Shown here piece after piece: positions 49,863 through 58,281 of a stretch of DNA of 58,343 bases (its first letter is position 1; every line of letters starts with the position of its first letter). The notes below the pieces were generated by a model. That model was not told the origin of the DNA and made no database searches. It saw only the letters and a list, made by a program, of their open reading frames with translations. This DNA is from Mycolicibacterium agri. Lineage in GTDB: Bacteria > Actinomycetota > Actinomycetes > Mycobacteriales > Mycobacteriaceae. Position numbers and translations under genes: made by a program. The stretch covers positions 1 to 58,343 of the forward strand of contig NZ_PDCP01000040.1 of the NCBI RefSeq assembly GCF_002553505.1, written 5' to 3'.

Positions 49863-51215
49863 ATGGGGATCGAATTCGAAAGCGTTGTCGACCATCCGCT
49901 GACCGAAGTTTTTGCCTGGCACACCAGGCCCGGTGCAATGTCGCGGCTCGTGCCGCCCTGGCAGCCGATGACGGTGGTGGCTGAAACCGAGTCGCTGGCC
50001 GACGGCCGTGCCGTGCTCGGGCTGCCGGGCGGCCTGCGCTGGATCGCCGAGCACGACCCGGCCGGTTACGACCCGCCGCATCGCTTCGTCGACGTGCTCA
50101 CCTCGGCCGGGCCGCGGTCGCTGCCCGCCCGGCTGATCGGGTGGTGGCGCCACACCCACTCCTTCAGCGAGGCACCGGGCGGCGGCACCCGGGTGCACGA
50201 CGAGGTCGACACCACCGTGCCCGCCGCGGCGCTGCGGCCGACCTTCTCCTACCGACACCGGCAGCTGGCCGACGACCTGGCCGCCCACCGCGACGCCGCT
50301 GCGGCGGGCGCCACGCCGATGGTCGTCGCCGTCACGGGCGCCTCCGGATTGGTCGGATCCGCGCTGACCGCATTCCTGACGACCGGCGGCCACCGGGTGA
50401 TCCGGCTGGTGCGGCGGCAACCCCGGACCGGCGACGAACGGCAGTGGCGACCCGAAGCGCCTGCACCCGAGCTGCTTTCGGGTGTGGACGCGGTCATTCA
50501 CCTGGCTGGCGCGTCGATTGCGGGCCGGTTCAACGCCAAGCACAAGGCGGCGATCCGCGACAGCCGCATCGAGCCGACGCGTCGGCTGGCGCAGGCAGTG
50601 GCCGACAGCGACGACGGCCCGAAGGCGTTCATCAGCGCCTCGGCGATCGGCTTTTACGGCGCTGACCGCGGCGATGCTGTGCTCGACGAGGACAGCCCCC
50701 GCGGTGACGGGTTCTTGGCCGATGTGGTCGCCGATTGGGAGGCGGCGACCCGGCCGGCCGCCGACGCCGGGCTGCGGGTGGTGACCGTCCGGACCGGGAT
50801 CGTGCAGGCCGCGGCCGGCGGGACGCTGCGGCTGCTGCGTCCGCTGTTCCTGGCCGGCATGGGCGGGCGGATCGGCAGCGGCAGACAGTGGCTGTCGTGG
50901 GTCGGCCTGGACGACCTGCTCGACATCTACTACCGCGCGCTGTACGACAGCAGGCTGTCGGGTCCGGTCAACGCCGTGGGACCCGAGCCAGTGCGCAACG
51001 CCGACTACACCAAGGTGCTGGCGGCCGTGCTTCGCAGGCCGGCGCTACTGCCCGTGCCGCCGTTGGGGCCGCGGCTGCTGCTCGGCGAGGAGGGCGCGCG
51101 TGAACTGGCCGCCGCCGATCAGCGGGTCGTGCCGAAAAAGCTGATCGAGTTGGGGCATCGGTTCCGGCACACCGACGTCGCCGATGCGCTGAGGCATCAA
51201 TTGGGGCACGGCTGA
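49863..51215 (+). CDS. SRPBCC domain fused to a TIGR01777-family epimerase
   Basis: A 450-residue two-domain protein. Residues 1-145 form an SRPBCC ligand-binding domain (HPLTEVFAWHTRPGAMSRLVPPW, WWRHTHSFSE). Residues about 152-450 are an NAD(P)-binding extended SDR: VTGASGLVGSAL at the N-terminal dinucleotide loop, AGASIAGRFNAKHKAAIRDSR, SASAIGFYG and the C-terminal DUF1731-like VPPLGPRLLLGEEG segment. The E. coli relative is YfcH. The substrate is unknown. The ATG has a GGAAGGA ribosome site. The end overlaps the amidotransferase gene on the other strand by 19 bases. Confidence 0.9.
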   Translation: MGIEFESVVDHPLTEVFAWHTRPGAMSRLVPPWQPMTVVAETESLADGRAVLGLPGGLRWIAEHDPAGYDPPHRFVDVLTSAGPRSLPARLIGWWRHTHSFSEAPGGGTRVHDEVDTTVPAAALRPTFSYRHRQLADDLAAHRDAAAAGATPMVVAVTGASGLVGSALTAFLTTGGHRVIRLVRRQPRTGDERQWRPEAPAPELLSGVDAVIHLAGASIAGRFNAKHKAAIRDSRIEPTRRLAQAVADSDDGPKAFISASAIGFYGADRGDAVLDEDSPRGDGFLADVVADWEAATRPAADAGLRVVTVRTGIVQAAAGGTLRLLRPLFLAGMGGRIGSGRQWLSWVGLDDLLDIYYRALYDSRLSGPVNAVGPEPVRNADYTKVLAAVLRRPALLPVPPLGPRLLLGEEGARELAAADQRVVPKKLIELGHRFRHTDVADALRHQLGHG

Positions 51216-51919
51216 CGCGACACCCGCGACAGGAAACCGCGCACCAGCCCGCGGATGCGGTGCGCCGCGCTTTCTTTGTATTGCTTTGTTGCCGAACGTA
51301 ATTCGTCGTGTGTCCGGCCGACGCTGGCGACTTCGCCGTTGCGGTCGTCGGCGAGCCAGCGCTCGAGCAGCGCGAGATCCAACTCGGGATGAAACTGTAG
51401 GGCCAATGCGCGGCCGAGCAGGAACGCCTGCGACGAGTTCGCCGTTCTGGCGATTTCGGTCGCATTCGGCGGCAGGGTCCAGCTGTCGAAATGCCATTGG
51501 AACCATGGCCCGCCGGGTACCAGGCTCTCGTCGTCACTGGTCACCTCGTACCAGCCGATCTCCGGCGTCGCGGACCGGGCAACCGAACCGCCGAAGGCCT
51601 GCGCCAGCAGTTGGCCGCCGAAGCACACGCCCAGCGTCGGCACGCCTGCGGCGGCGGCGTCGCGCAACATCTGCATTTCGGCGCCGACCCACGTCCGGCG
51701 GAGCGCCTCGTCGTACACCGGCCACCTGGCTCCCAACGGCACGATCGCGTCGTAGCCGGTCGGGTCGGGAAAGGCCACGTCCATGACGGGTTCGTGCACC
51801 CGTTCGGCGGGCACCACTTCGAAGGTGGCGACGTCGTAGCCACATTCGCTGAACGCCTCGCCCAGCAGTCCCTCGGTGGCGAGATGCTCGTTGTAGATGA
51901 ACAACACTTGCGGTGCCAT
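51197..51919 (-). CDS. Class I glutamine amidotransferase-like protein
   Basis: A 240-residue stand-alone amidotransferase of the GMP-synthase-like type. The nucleophile elbow is LGVCFGGQLLAQAFGG (Cys about residue 98) and the other catalytic residues are in LQFHPELD (about residue 177). It would release ammonia from glutamine or gamma-glutamyl compounds, but no synthetase partner is adjacent. A TAATCT hexamer five bases upstream of the ATG suggests a leaderless or nearly leaderless message. It is divergent from the phospholipase D gene. Confidence 0.88.
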   Translation of the reverse strand: MAPQVLFIYNEHLATEGLLGEAFSECGYDVATFEVVPAERVHEPVMDVAFPDPTGYDAIVPLGARWPVYDEALRRTWVGAEMQMLRDAAAAGVPTLGVCFGGQLLAQAFGGSVARSATPEIGWYEVTSDDESLVPGGPWFQWHFDSWTLPPNATEIARTANSSQAFLLGRALALQFHPELDLALLERWLADDRNGEVASVGRTHDELRSATKQYKESAAHRIRGLVRGFLSRVSRQPCPN

Positions 51920-51960
51920 GTCGGAGATTATTTCCGAGCCGCCGCGGCTATTCGAATCCG

Positions 51961-53505
51961 GTGGCGCAGCTCACAGACTGGTTCCTCACTCCCGACCAGC
52001 GAGGAAACCCGGCCAGCACGCTTCCGGCATGGTGCACGGGCAATCGCGCCGAGCCCCTGATCCACGGGGCGACGTACTTCGACCAGCTGGTGCGCGAAGT
52101 GGAGGCGCTCGGTGAGGGCGACTATCTGTTCTTCACCGACTGGCGCGGCGATCCCGACGAGAAGATGCGCGACGACGGACCTACCGTCGGCGACCTGTTC
52201 TGCGCTGCGGCCGCGCGCGGTGTCGTCGTCAAGGGCCTGGTGTGGCGCTCGCATCTGGACCAGTTCGCCTACAGCGAGGAACAGAACCAGCATCTCGGCG
52301 AGGCGATCGAGCAGGCCGGCGGCGAGGTGCTGCTCGATCAGCGCGTCCGGTTCGGCGGATCGCACCACCAGAAGCTGGTGGTGATCCGTCACCGGGACCA
52401 CCCCGAACGCGATGTCGCGTTCGCCGGCGGCATCGACTTGTGTCACTCCCGGCGCGACGACGCGTCCCACCTCGGTGACCGGCAGGCACAGCCGATGGCC
52501 AAGTTCTACGGACCGCGACCGCCGTGGCACGACGTGCAACTGCGCATCCAGGGTCCGGCCGTGGGTGCCTTGGACACCGCGTTTCGGGAACGGTGGACCG
52601 ATCCAGCTCCGCTGGACATGCTGTCGCCGATCGCGTGGGTCATGGACAAACTGCGTGGCGCGGATCTGACAGCGGGGGTGTTGCCGGCGCAACCGCCGGA
52701 TCCGCCGCCGTGCGGGCCGCACGCCGTGCAGGTGTTGCGGACGTACCCGGATGCGCATTTCGAATATGCCTTCGCGCCGAAGGGCGAGCGCAGCATCGCG
52801 CGAGGCTATTCGAAGGCGGTGCGGCGGGCCAGGCGGCTGATCTATCTGGAGGACCAGTACCTGTGGTCGAAACGGGTCGCCGACCTGTTCGCGACCGCCT
52901 TGACCGACAACCCGGATCTGAATCTGGTCGCCGTGGTGCCGCGGCATCCCGATGTCGACGGAAGGCTGTCACTGCCGCCGAATCTCGTCGGACGACAGCA
53001 GGCGATCGACGCGTGTCGCACCGCCGCGCCTTCGCGGGTGCATATATTCGATGTCGAAAACCACGAGGGCACACCGGTTTACGTGCACGCCAAAGTCTGC
53101 GTAATCGACGACACCTGGGCTACCGTCGGCAGTGACAACTTGAACCGCCGCTCGTGGACCCACGACAGTGAACTGTCGTGCGCGGTGCTGGACGAGACGG
53201 GGGAGTTCGCCCGGGATCTGCGGGTCCGACTGCTGCGTGAGCATTTGGACCTCGCCGCAGACGGATCCGAGGACGACGGCATTGTCGACCCCGACACCGT
53301 TGTCGACGCAGTCGCGGCCTCGGCGCAGGCGCTGGAGCAGTGGCATGCGAGTGGCGGCAGAGGGCCTCGGCCGCCCGGCCGGTTGCGGCCGCACCGTCCC
53401 GAGAAACTCGGGTTGCTGACGCGGCTGTGGGCCGAGCCGATGTATCGGGCCTTCTACGACCCGGACGGGAGAGCGTATCGCGACCGGCTCAGGCGTTACT
53501 TCTGA
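51961..53505 (+). CDS. Phospholipase D-family protein
   Basis: A 514-residue PLD-superfamily enzyme with two HKD motifs. The C-terminal one is canonical (VHAKVCVIDD with GSDNLNRRSW, about residues 375-400). In the first, HHQKLVVI is followed by an eight-residue insertion before DVAFAGGIDL, so the Asp is displaced (about residues 139-165). No signal peptide is visible. It could hydrolyse phospholipids or make cardiolipin-type products. I start at GTG 51961 (VAQLTDWF); the 51913 start would overlap the divergent gene. Confidence 0.85.
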   Translation: MAQLTDWFLTPDQRGNPASTLPAWCTGNRAEPLIHGATYFDQLVREVEALGEGDYLFFTDWRGDPDEKMRDDGPTVGDLFCAAAARGVVVKGLVWRSHLDQFAYSEEQNQHLGEAIEQAGGEVLLDQRVRFGGSHHQKLVVIRHRDHPERDVAFAGGIDLCHSRRDDASHLGDRQAQPMAKFYGPRPPWHDVQLRIQGPAVGALDTAFRERWTDPAPLDMLSPIAWVMDKLRGADLTAGVLPAQPPDPPPCGPHAVQVLRTYPDAHFEYAFAPKGERSIARGYSKAVRRARRLIYLEDQYLWSKRVADLFATALTDNPDLNLVAVVPRHPDVDGRLSLPPNLVGRQQAIDACRTAAPSRVHIFDVENHEGTPVYVHAKVCVIDDTWATVGSDNLNRRSWTHDSELSCAVLDETGEFARDLRVRLLREHLDLAADGSEDDGIVDPDTVVDAVAASAQALEQWHASGGRGPRPPGRLRPHRPEKLGLLTRLWAEPMYRAFYDPDGRAYRDRLRRYF

Positions 53506-54736
53506 CCGCAGTCTGCTCGTCGTGGTCGGCTCCGACGGCGCGACGCATGTACAGGTAAGCGATCACCGCGGCGATCGCAGTCAGCACGCCCGCCAGCAGA
53601 AAGGTGGCACGGGTACCGAAATGCTCTGCGAGCCAACCCATGACGGGAGCGCCGATGGGGGTTGTGCCGCCGATCGCCACCACGAGTAGCGACAGCACAC
53701 GGCCCCGCATCTCCGGGGCCGCCGCCAACTGCAGCCACGTACTGGCCAGCGCCTTGAAGATGACGCTGCTTGTGCCCATGGCGAAGACCAGCACGAAGGC
53801 CGTCGCGAGGTTGGGCGCGACTCCGGTGGCCAACAACAGCGCCGCCAGCAGCAGCGCTGCCCCGATGATGCGGCCGACCGTGGCGCGCAGCACGCCCGCC
53901 AACGCCAGGCCGCCGAGGACCGAACCCGCTCCGAGGGCGCCGAGCAGGTAGCCGACGGTACGGGCGTCGCCGTGGAAGGTCTCGCGGCCCAGCACCGCCA
54001 GCAGCAGCTGAAAGTTGTAGGCGACCAGGCCCACCGACGCCAGCAGGGCCAAAGGAACGAAGAGCTCCGCGTTGTTGCGGATGTAGGCGAGTCCGGCGCG
54101 CAGCTGACCCGCCCCGCGGGCGATGGGTTCCGGCGCGGAAAGCTCATCGCTGCGCATCAGGAGCAGCCCGGCCAGAACGGCCAAAAACGACATCGCGTTC
54201 AACAGGAAGGTCCAGGGCAGACCGAATGCCGCGATCAGAATGCCGCCGAGCGCCGGGCCGACGACCTTTCCGGTGTCTTGGACGATGTTGTTCAGCACCA
54301 CCGCGTTCGCAAGCTGCGACGCAGGAACCATCTCGCTCGGAAACGACTGTCGCGCAGGCTTGTCCAGCGCATCGATGACACCGCCGATGACCGCAAGCAC
54401 GAGGACCAGCGCGACGTTGATGTGGTTGGTCAGGATGAGAACGCCGAGCAGCAGCGACGGGACCATCGCCGCGACAGCTGTCCCGATCAATATGGTGCGC
54501 TTGGCAATCCGGTCCGCGACCAGGCCTCCCCACGGCCCGAGGAGCAGCAGCGGCACCTGCTGGGCGGCCAGAGTGATGCCGAGCCAGGCGCCGGAGTTCG
54601 TCAGCTCCAGCACAAGCCAGGCCTGGGCCATCTTCTGCATCCAGGTGCCGGTGAGCGACACCGACTGTCCCAGGAAGTACAGCCGGTAGTTGCGCGTCTG
54701 CAGCGAGGCGAATGTGGCGGTCAGATACCGCTTCAC
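53489..54736 (-). CDS. MFS exporter
   Basis: A 415-residue major facilitator with twelve membrane helices and the enterobactin-exporter/DUF894-like (MFS_3) pattern: TRNYRLYFLGQSVSLTGTWMQKMAQAWLVLELT at the N terminus (seen at residues about 13-45) and LGPWGGLVADR as loop 2-3 motif A. Such carriers export small drugs or siderophores. The GTG start at 54736 overlaps the marR stop (GTGA), so regulator and pump are one operon. Confidence 0.9.
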   Translation of the reverse strand: MKRYLTATFASLQTRNYRLYFLGQSVSLTGTWMQKMAQAWLVLELTNSGAWLGITLAAQQVPLLLLGPWGGLVADRIAKRTILIGTAVAAMVPSLLLGVLILTNHINVALVLVLAVIGGVIDALDKPARQSFPSEMVPASQLANAVVLNNIVQDTGKVVGPALGGILIAAFGLPWTFLLNAMSFLAVLAGLLLMRSDELSAPEPIARGAGQLRAGLAYIRNNAELFVPLALLASVGLVAYNFQLLLAVLGRETFHGDARTVGYLLGALGAGSVLGGLALAGVLRATVGRIIGAALLLAALLLATGVAPNLATAFVLVFAMGTSSVIFKALASTWLQLAAAPEMRGRVLSLLVVAIGGTTPIGAPVMGWLAEHFGTRATFLLAGVLTAIAAVIAYLYMRRAVGADHDEQTAVRSNA

Positions 54737-55167
54737 GCCTTGACCGCCAACAGCTTCTCGAGTGCGGGCACGGCCGCCAGCAGGGTCATTTGATCTTCGA
54801 AGTCCAGGGCCTCGAACTGCCGCAGCAGGTACTGCTGTTGCCGGATGCGGGCGGCGCGCAGCACCTCGGCGCCGTGCTCGGTGAGCGCCACGAGCGACAC
54901 CCGCCCGTCGGCCGGGTCCACCCACCGGCGCAGGTAGCCTGCGTCCTCGAGCTTGGACACCAGCCGCGTCAGCGTCGACTTGCCGATCTGCTCCAGCCTG
55001 CCGAGTTCGCCCATGCGCAGTTCACCGTGGCGTTCGACGGTGATCAGCGCCGACATCTGCGACGCGGTCAGGTCGACGTCGGCACGCTTGCGGAGGCGCC
55101 GCGACAGCCGGTGAATCACCTGGTGAAGGGTGGCCACTTCGGGCGCATCGGTGACGGGCAAAACCAC
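54733..55167 (-). CDS. MarR-family transcriptional regulator
   Basis: A 144-residue winged-helix repressor. The recognition region is MGELGRLEQIGKSTLTRLVSKLEDAGYLRRWVDPAD-like, at about residues 52-88 (LEQIGKSTLTRLVSKLE), followed by the wing with DGRVSLVALTEHG. It is translated from GTG 55167 and is coupled to the MFS exporter. A perfect palindrome 12 bases upstream is its likely operator, so it probably represses its own operon until a ligand binds. Confidence 0.92.
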   Translation of the reverse strand: MVLPVTDAPEVATLHQVIHRLSRRLRKRADVDLTASQMSALITVERHGELRMGELGRLEQIGKSTLTRLVSKLEDAGYLRRWVDPADGRVSLVALTEHGAEVLRAARIRQQQYLLRQFEALDFEDQMTLLAAVPALEKLLAVKA

Positions 55168-55178
55168 TCCTACAGAAT

Positions 55179-55197
55179 TAGTACGCTATGCGTACTA
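55179..55197. promoter_or_regulatory. Palindromic operator for the MarR regulator
   Basis: TAGTACGC-TAT-GCGTACTA is a perfect 8+3+8 inverted repeat, the size and symmetry of MarR sites. It lies 12 bases upstream of the marR start and overlaps a TACTAT -10-like hexamer (55193-55198) on the plus strand, so it could also influence the divergent cyclase gene. Confidence 0.65.
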
Positions 55198-55310
55198 TAT
55201 CACCGTCGCGGAGATACGCGCATACGCCGATGTTTTGCCCCGGCCCGGGTCTCAAGCTGGCTAGCATGAGCCAACTCGAGTGGAGCGAAGCCGCGGATGT
55301 GAGGAGCACG

Positions 55311-56030
55311 ATGGCCTCCGCCGTGAGTGGACTACCGACAGGCACGGTGACGTTGTTGCTCGCCGACGTCGAGGGCTCCACCCGGCTCTGGGAGACCTTG
55401 CCCCACGAGATGACGGTCGCGATCGCGCGCCTCGACACCACGCTGTCCGATTTGGTCGCCGCCAACGGCGGAGTGCGCCCGGTCGAACAGGGCGAGGGTG
55501 ACAGCTTCGTCGTGGCGTTCGCCCGAGCCAGCGACGCGGTCGCCTGTGCGCTGGCGTTGCAGCGGGCCCCGCTGGCGCCGATCCGGCTGCGCATCGGGAT
55601 CAACACCGGCGAAATCCAACTGCGCGACGAGGGCAACTACATCGGACCGACAATCAACCGCACGGCGCGGCTACGCGACCTGGGGCACGGCGGGCAGACG
55701 CTGTTGTCGGGTGCGACCGAAGCGATGGTGCTCGACCATCTCCCGTCGGACGCGTGGCTGAACGACCTCGGCACCCACGCGCTGCGGGATCTGCCACGAC
55801 CCGAGCGGGTCGTCCAGCTGTGCCATCCCGATATCCGCAACGAGTTCCCGCCGCTGCGTGCCGCCGAACCCGAATCGGCCGCCCGCCTGCCCGGCCCAGC
55901 TGACGAGTTTCGTCGGCCGCCGGGCGCAGATCGCCGAGGTGCGCACGTTGCTGGGTGGCAATCGACTCGTAACGCTCACCGGCGCAGGCGGTTCGGGCAA
56001 GACGCGGCTGGCCATTCAAGTCGCTCATGA
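55311..56030 (+). CDS. Class III adenylate cyclase domain, 5' part of a frameshifted regulator
   Basis: A cyclase catalytic domain covers about residues 8-175: LLLADVEGSTRLWE with the first metal Asp, EQGEGDSFVVAF with the second, and INRTARLRD with the transition-state Asn and Arg. The substrate-defining residues appear to be Gln and Asn (QGEGD, EGNYIGP), the pair reported for M. tuberculosis Rv0386, not the usual Lys/Asp. After about 55890 the frame leaves the family and ends at 56030. ATG 55311 follows GAGGAG; ATG 55266 is in frame upstream. Confidence 0.75.
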   Translation: MASAVSGLPTGTVTLLLADVEGSTRLWETLPHEMTVAIARLDTTLSDLVAANGGVRPVEQGEGDSFVVAFARASDAVACALALQRAPLAPIRLRIGINTGEIQLRDEGNYIGPTINRTARLRDLGHGGQTLLSGATEAMVLDHLPSDAWLNDLGTHALRDLPRPERVVQLCHPDIRNEFPPLRAAEPESAARLPGPADEFRRPPGADRRGAHVAGWQSTRNAHRRRRFGQDAAGHSSRS

Positions 56031-58281
56031 GCTTGATGACCACGTCGGATACGTCGACCTCGCCCCGATCACCGACAGCGAACTCGTCCCTGTCGCGGTG
56101 ATACGCGCCCTCGGGCTGCCGGATCAGCCGGGCCGGACGGGGACGAACACGCTGCGGCGGTTCATCGCCGATCGGACGATGCTGCTACTTCTCGACAACT
56201 GCGAACACCTGCTCGATGCCAGCGGCGAACTGATCGCGACGCTGCTCGATGCGTGCCCGCGGCTGACCGTGCTGACCACGAGCAGGGAGCCGATCGGCCT
56301 GGACGGGGAGGTGACATGGCGGGTGCCCTCGCTCTCGCTGACCGACGAGGCCGTCGAGTTGTTCACCGACCGCGCGCGGCGGGTGCGCTCCGGCTTCACC
56401 GCCACCGACTCGGACGCTGCGACCGTCATAGAGATCTGCAAGCGGCTCGACGGCATGCCGCTGGCCATCGAACTCGCTGCCGCACGGGTACGTTCGTTGT
56501 CGCTCAACGAAATCCTCGATGGTCTTCACGACCGCTTCAGGCTGCTGACCGGAGGTTCACGCCGAGCCGTGCGTCGCCAGCAGAGTCTGGGCGCCTCGGT
56601 GGATTGGTCGCACGCGCTGCTGACCGAATCCGAGCGGATCCTGTTCCGACGGCTGGCCGCGTTCATGGGCGGTTTCGACCTTGCCGCCGCGCAGGAAGTG
56701 TGCAGCGGCGACGGGCTGCCGCGACACCAGATCCTCGACCAGCTCGCGTTGCTCGTCGACAAATCTCTGGTGGTCGCCGAAACCAGCAGCGGCGCAACAC
56801 GATACCGGCTGCTGGAGACGATTCGTCAATACGCGCTGGAGAAGCTCGGGGAGTCCGGCGAAGCCGACGCCGTACGTGATCACCACCGCGATCACTACAC
56901 GTCGATGGCGCTTGGGTTTGACGCTGTCACGCCCGCCGACTATGAACCCCTGCTGTCCCGCGCCGAGATCGAAATCGACAATCTTCGTGCCGCTTTCGCG
57001 TGGAGCATCGAGCACGGTCAGCTGGATCGGGCGTTGGAACTGGTATGCGCGTTACACCCGTTGTGGCAGTTGCGGGGTCGCCCGCAGGAGGGCCTGACGT
57101 GGTTCGACACGGCGTTCAACGAAATGGACGCCTGGGCCGACGAGATCGATCCGGCGGTACGCGCACGGGCTCTCGCCGACAATGCCGTCCTGAGGTCACT
57201 CACCGCCAGCATCTCCGGTATCCCGCAGGCCGAGAAGGCACTTGCCATCGCGCGCGAGCTCGATGATCGGGCACTGATCGCCCGAGCCTTGACGGCCTGC
57301 ATCGGTGCAGCCGCCTTCGACATCGAGGCGGGACGTCCTTATGTCGCCGAAGCGATCGAGGTGGCGCGCGAGCTCGGCGACAAGTGGCGGTTGAGCCAGA
57401 TACTGGCTTGGCAGGCCTACAGGGCCGGCCTGACCGGACATCCGGTGATCATGGCCGCCGCAGGGGAGGAGGGGCAGGCCCTCGCCGACGAGGTAGGAGA
57501 CTGGTTCATATCCCGCATGTGCCGTTTCTGGGGCAGCGCGGTTGGACGATTTGAGCGCGGAGCCGTGGGGGAGGCGGCAGCGCTTCTGCGAGAACTGCTT
57601 TCGGACGCGGATGCGTCCTCGGACATGTTTCACAGTTTCATCTGCCGTGTCGGGTTGGGCAACGCATTGTTACTGATGGGCCAGTACGACGAAGCCCGCG
57701 TCTTCGCGCAGCAGGCAGTGGACGCAGCGCCGGAGCTGGGGCCTTTCTTGGCACTGTGGGCGTACGCGCCACTGGCCCGGGTGGCATTGATGCAGGGCGA
57801 CATGGTGGCCGCGGCCGCAGCGAACGACGTTGTATTGCAACAGATTGCGGCGCAACCCGAGGTTGTCATCGCCAATGTGATGCCGATGGTTGAATTCGCC
57901 TTCGTGCAGGGCGATCTCACGACGGCAAGAGCCCGCGCAGACGAGACGGTATCGGTGATGACCGGTTGGCACCGGGCCAGCGCGTTGGTAACCCGCGCGC
58001 ATGTGGCGCTTGCGCAAGGTGAGTTGAACCGGGCCGAGGCCGACGCCCGTGACGCACTCATCAGCGCCGTCGAGATCGAAGCGTTTCAAGTGGTGCCCGA
58101 CGCACTCGAGATCCTGGTGGAGGTGGGCGGCGCGGCCGCCAATCACCGCGACGCGGCGCGGTTGGCCGGTGCGTCATCCGCGATCCGGCGAGCGCAGGGC
58201 GGCACCGTTCGGCTGCGAATCTACGATCCGCCGTACGAGGCCGCCCTGGCGGCCATCCGCGAAGCCCTAGGAGCCTGCTGA
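55858..58281 (+). CDS. NB-ARC/TPR-type ATPase regulator, 3' part of the frameshifted gene
   Basis: An 807-residue reading frame opening at a GTG. It begins with AQLTSFVGRRAQIAEV and the P-loop LTGAGGSGKTRLA (about residue 47), then LLLLDNCEHLLD (Walker B) and RLDGMPLAIELAAARVRSL (GLPL-like), all typical of the NB-ARC/AAA part of the Rv0386/Rv1358/Rv2488c regulators. A helical TPR-like region follows. The protein stops at AIREALGAC, before the LuxR-type HTH that relatives carry. Without it, direct DNA binding is unlikely. Confidence 0.75.
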   Translation: MPPNPNRPPACPAQLTSFVGRRAQIAEVRTLLGGNRLVTLTGAGGSGKTRLAIQVAHELDDHVGYVDLAPITDSELVPVAVIRALGLPDQPGRTGTNTLRRFIADRTMLLLLDNCEHLLDASGELIATLLDACPRLTVLTTSREPIGLDGEVTWRVPSLSLTDEAVELFTDRARRVRSGFTATDSDAATVIEICKRLDGMPLAIELAAARVRSLSLNEILDGLHDRFRLLTGGSRRAVRRQQSLGASVDWSHALLTESERILFRRLAAFMGGFDLAAAQEVCSGDGLPRHQILDQLALLVDKSLVVAETSSGATRYRLLETIRQYALEKLGESGEADAVRDHHRDHYTSMALGFDAVTPADYEPLLSRAEIEIDNLRAAFAWSIEHGQLDRALELVCALHPLWQLRGRPQEGLTWFDTAFNEMDAWADEIDPAVRARALADNAVLRSLTASISGIPQAEKALAIARELDDRALIARALTACIGAAAFDIEAGRPYVAEAIEVARELGDKWRLSQILAWQAYRAGLTGHPVIMAAAGEEGQALADEVGDWFISRMCRFWGSAVGRFERGAVGEAAALLRELLSDADASSDMFHSFICRVGLGNALLLMGQYDEARVFAQQAVDAAPELGPFLALWAYAPLARVALMQGDMVAAAAANDVVLQQIAAQPEVVIANVMPMVEFAFVQGDLTTARARADETVSVMTGWHRASALVTRAHVALAQGELNRAEADARDALISAVEIEAFQVVPDALEILVEVGGAAANHRDAARLAGASSAIRRAQGGTVRLRIYDPPYEAALAAIREALGAC

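Larger units (their letters stand above)
55311..58281 (+). pseudogene. Broken cyclase-NB-ARC-LuxR regulator (frameshift and missing HTH)
   Basis: Relatives encode cyclase, NB-ARC, TPR and LuxR HTH domains in one chain. Here the cyclase and NB-ARC parts are in different frames. Removing one C from CCC at 55890-55892 would read RLPAQLTSFVGRR, the expected family junction, so a single-base insertion explains the break. The C-terminal HTH is also absent. The gene is either decaying or split; a sequencing error at the CCC remains possible. Confidence 0.6.

Noticed and set aside
52375..52440. Loss of the catalytic Asp in the first HKD motif of the phospholipase D
   Set aside because: The Asp is not missing; it follows an eight-residue insertion, directly before the conserved VAFAGGID segment.
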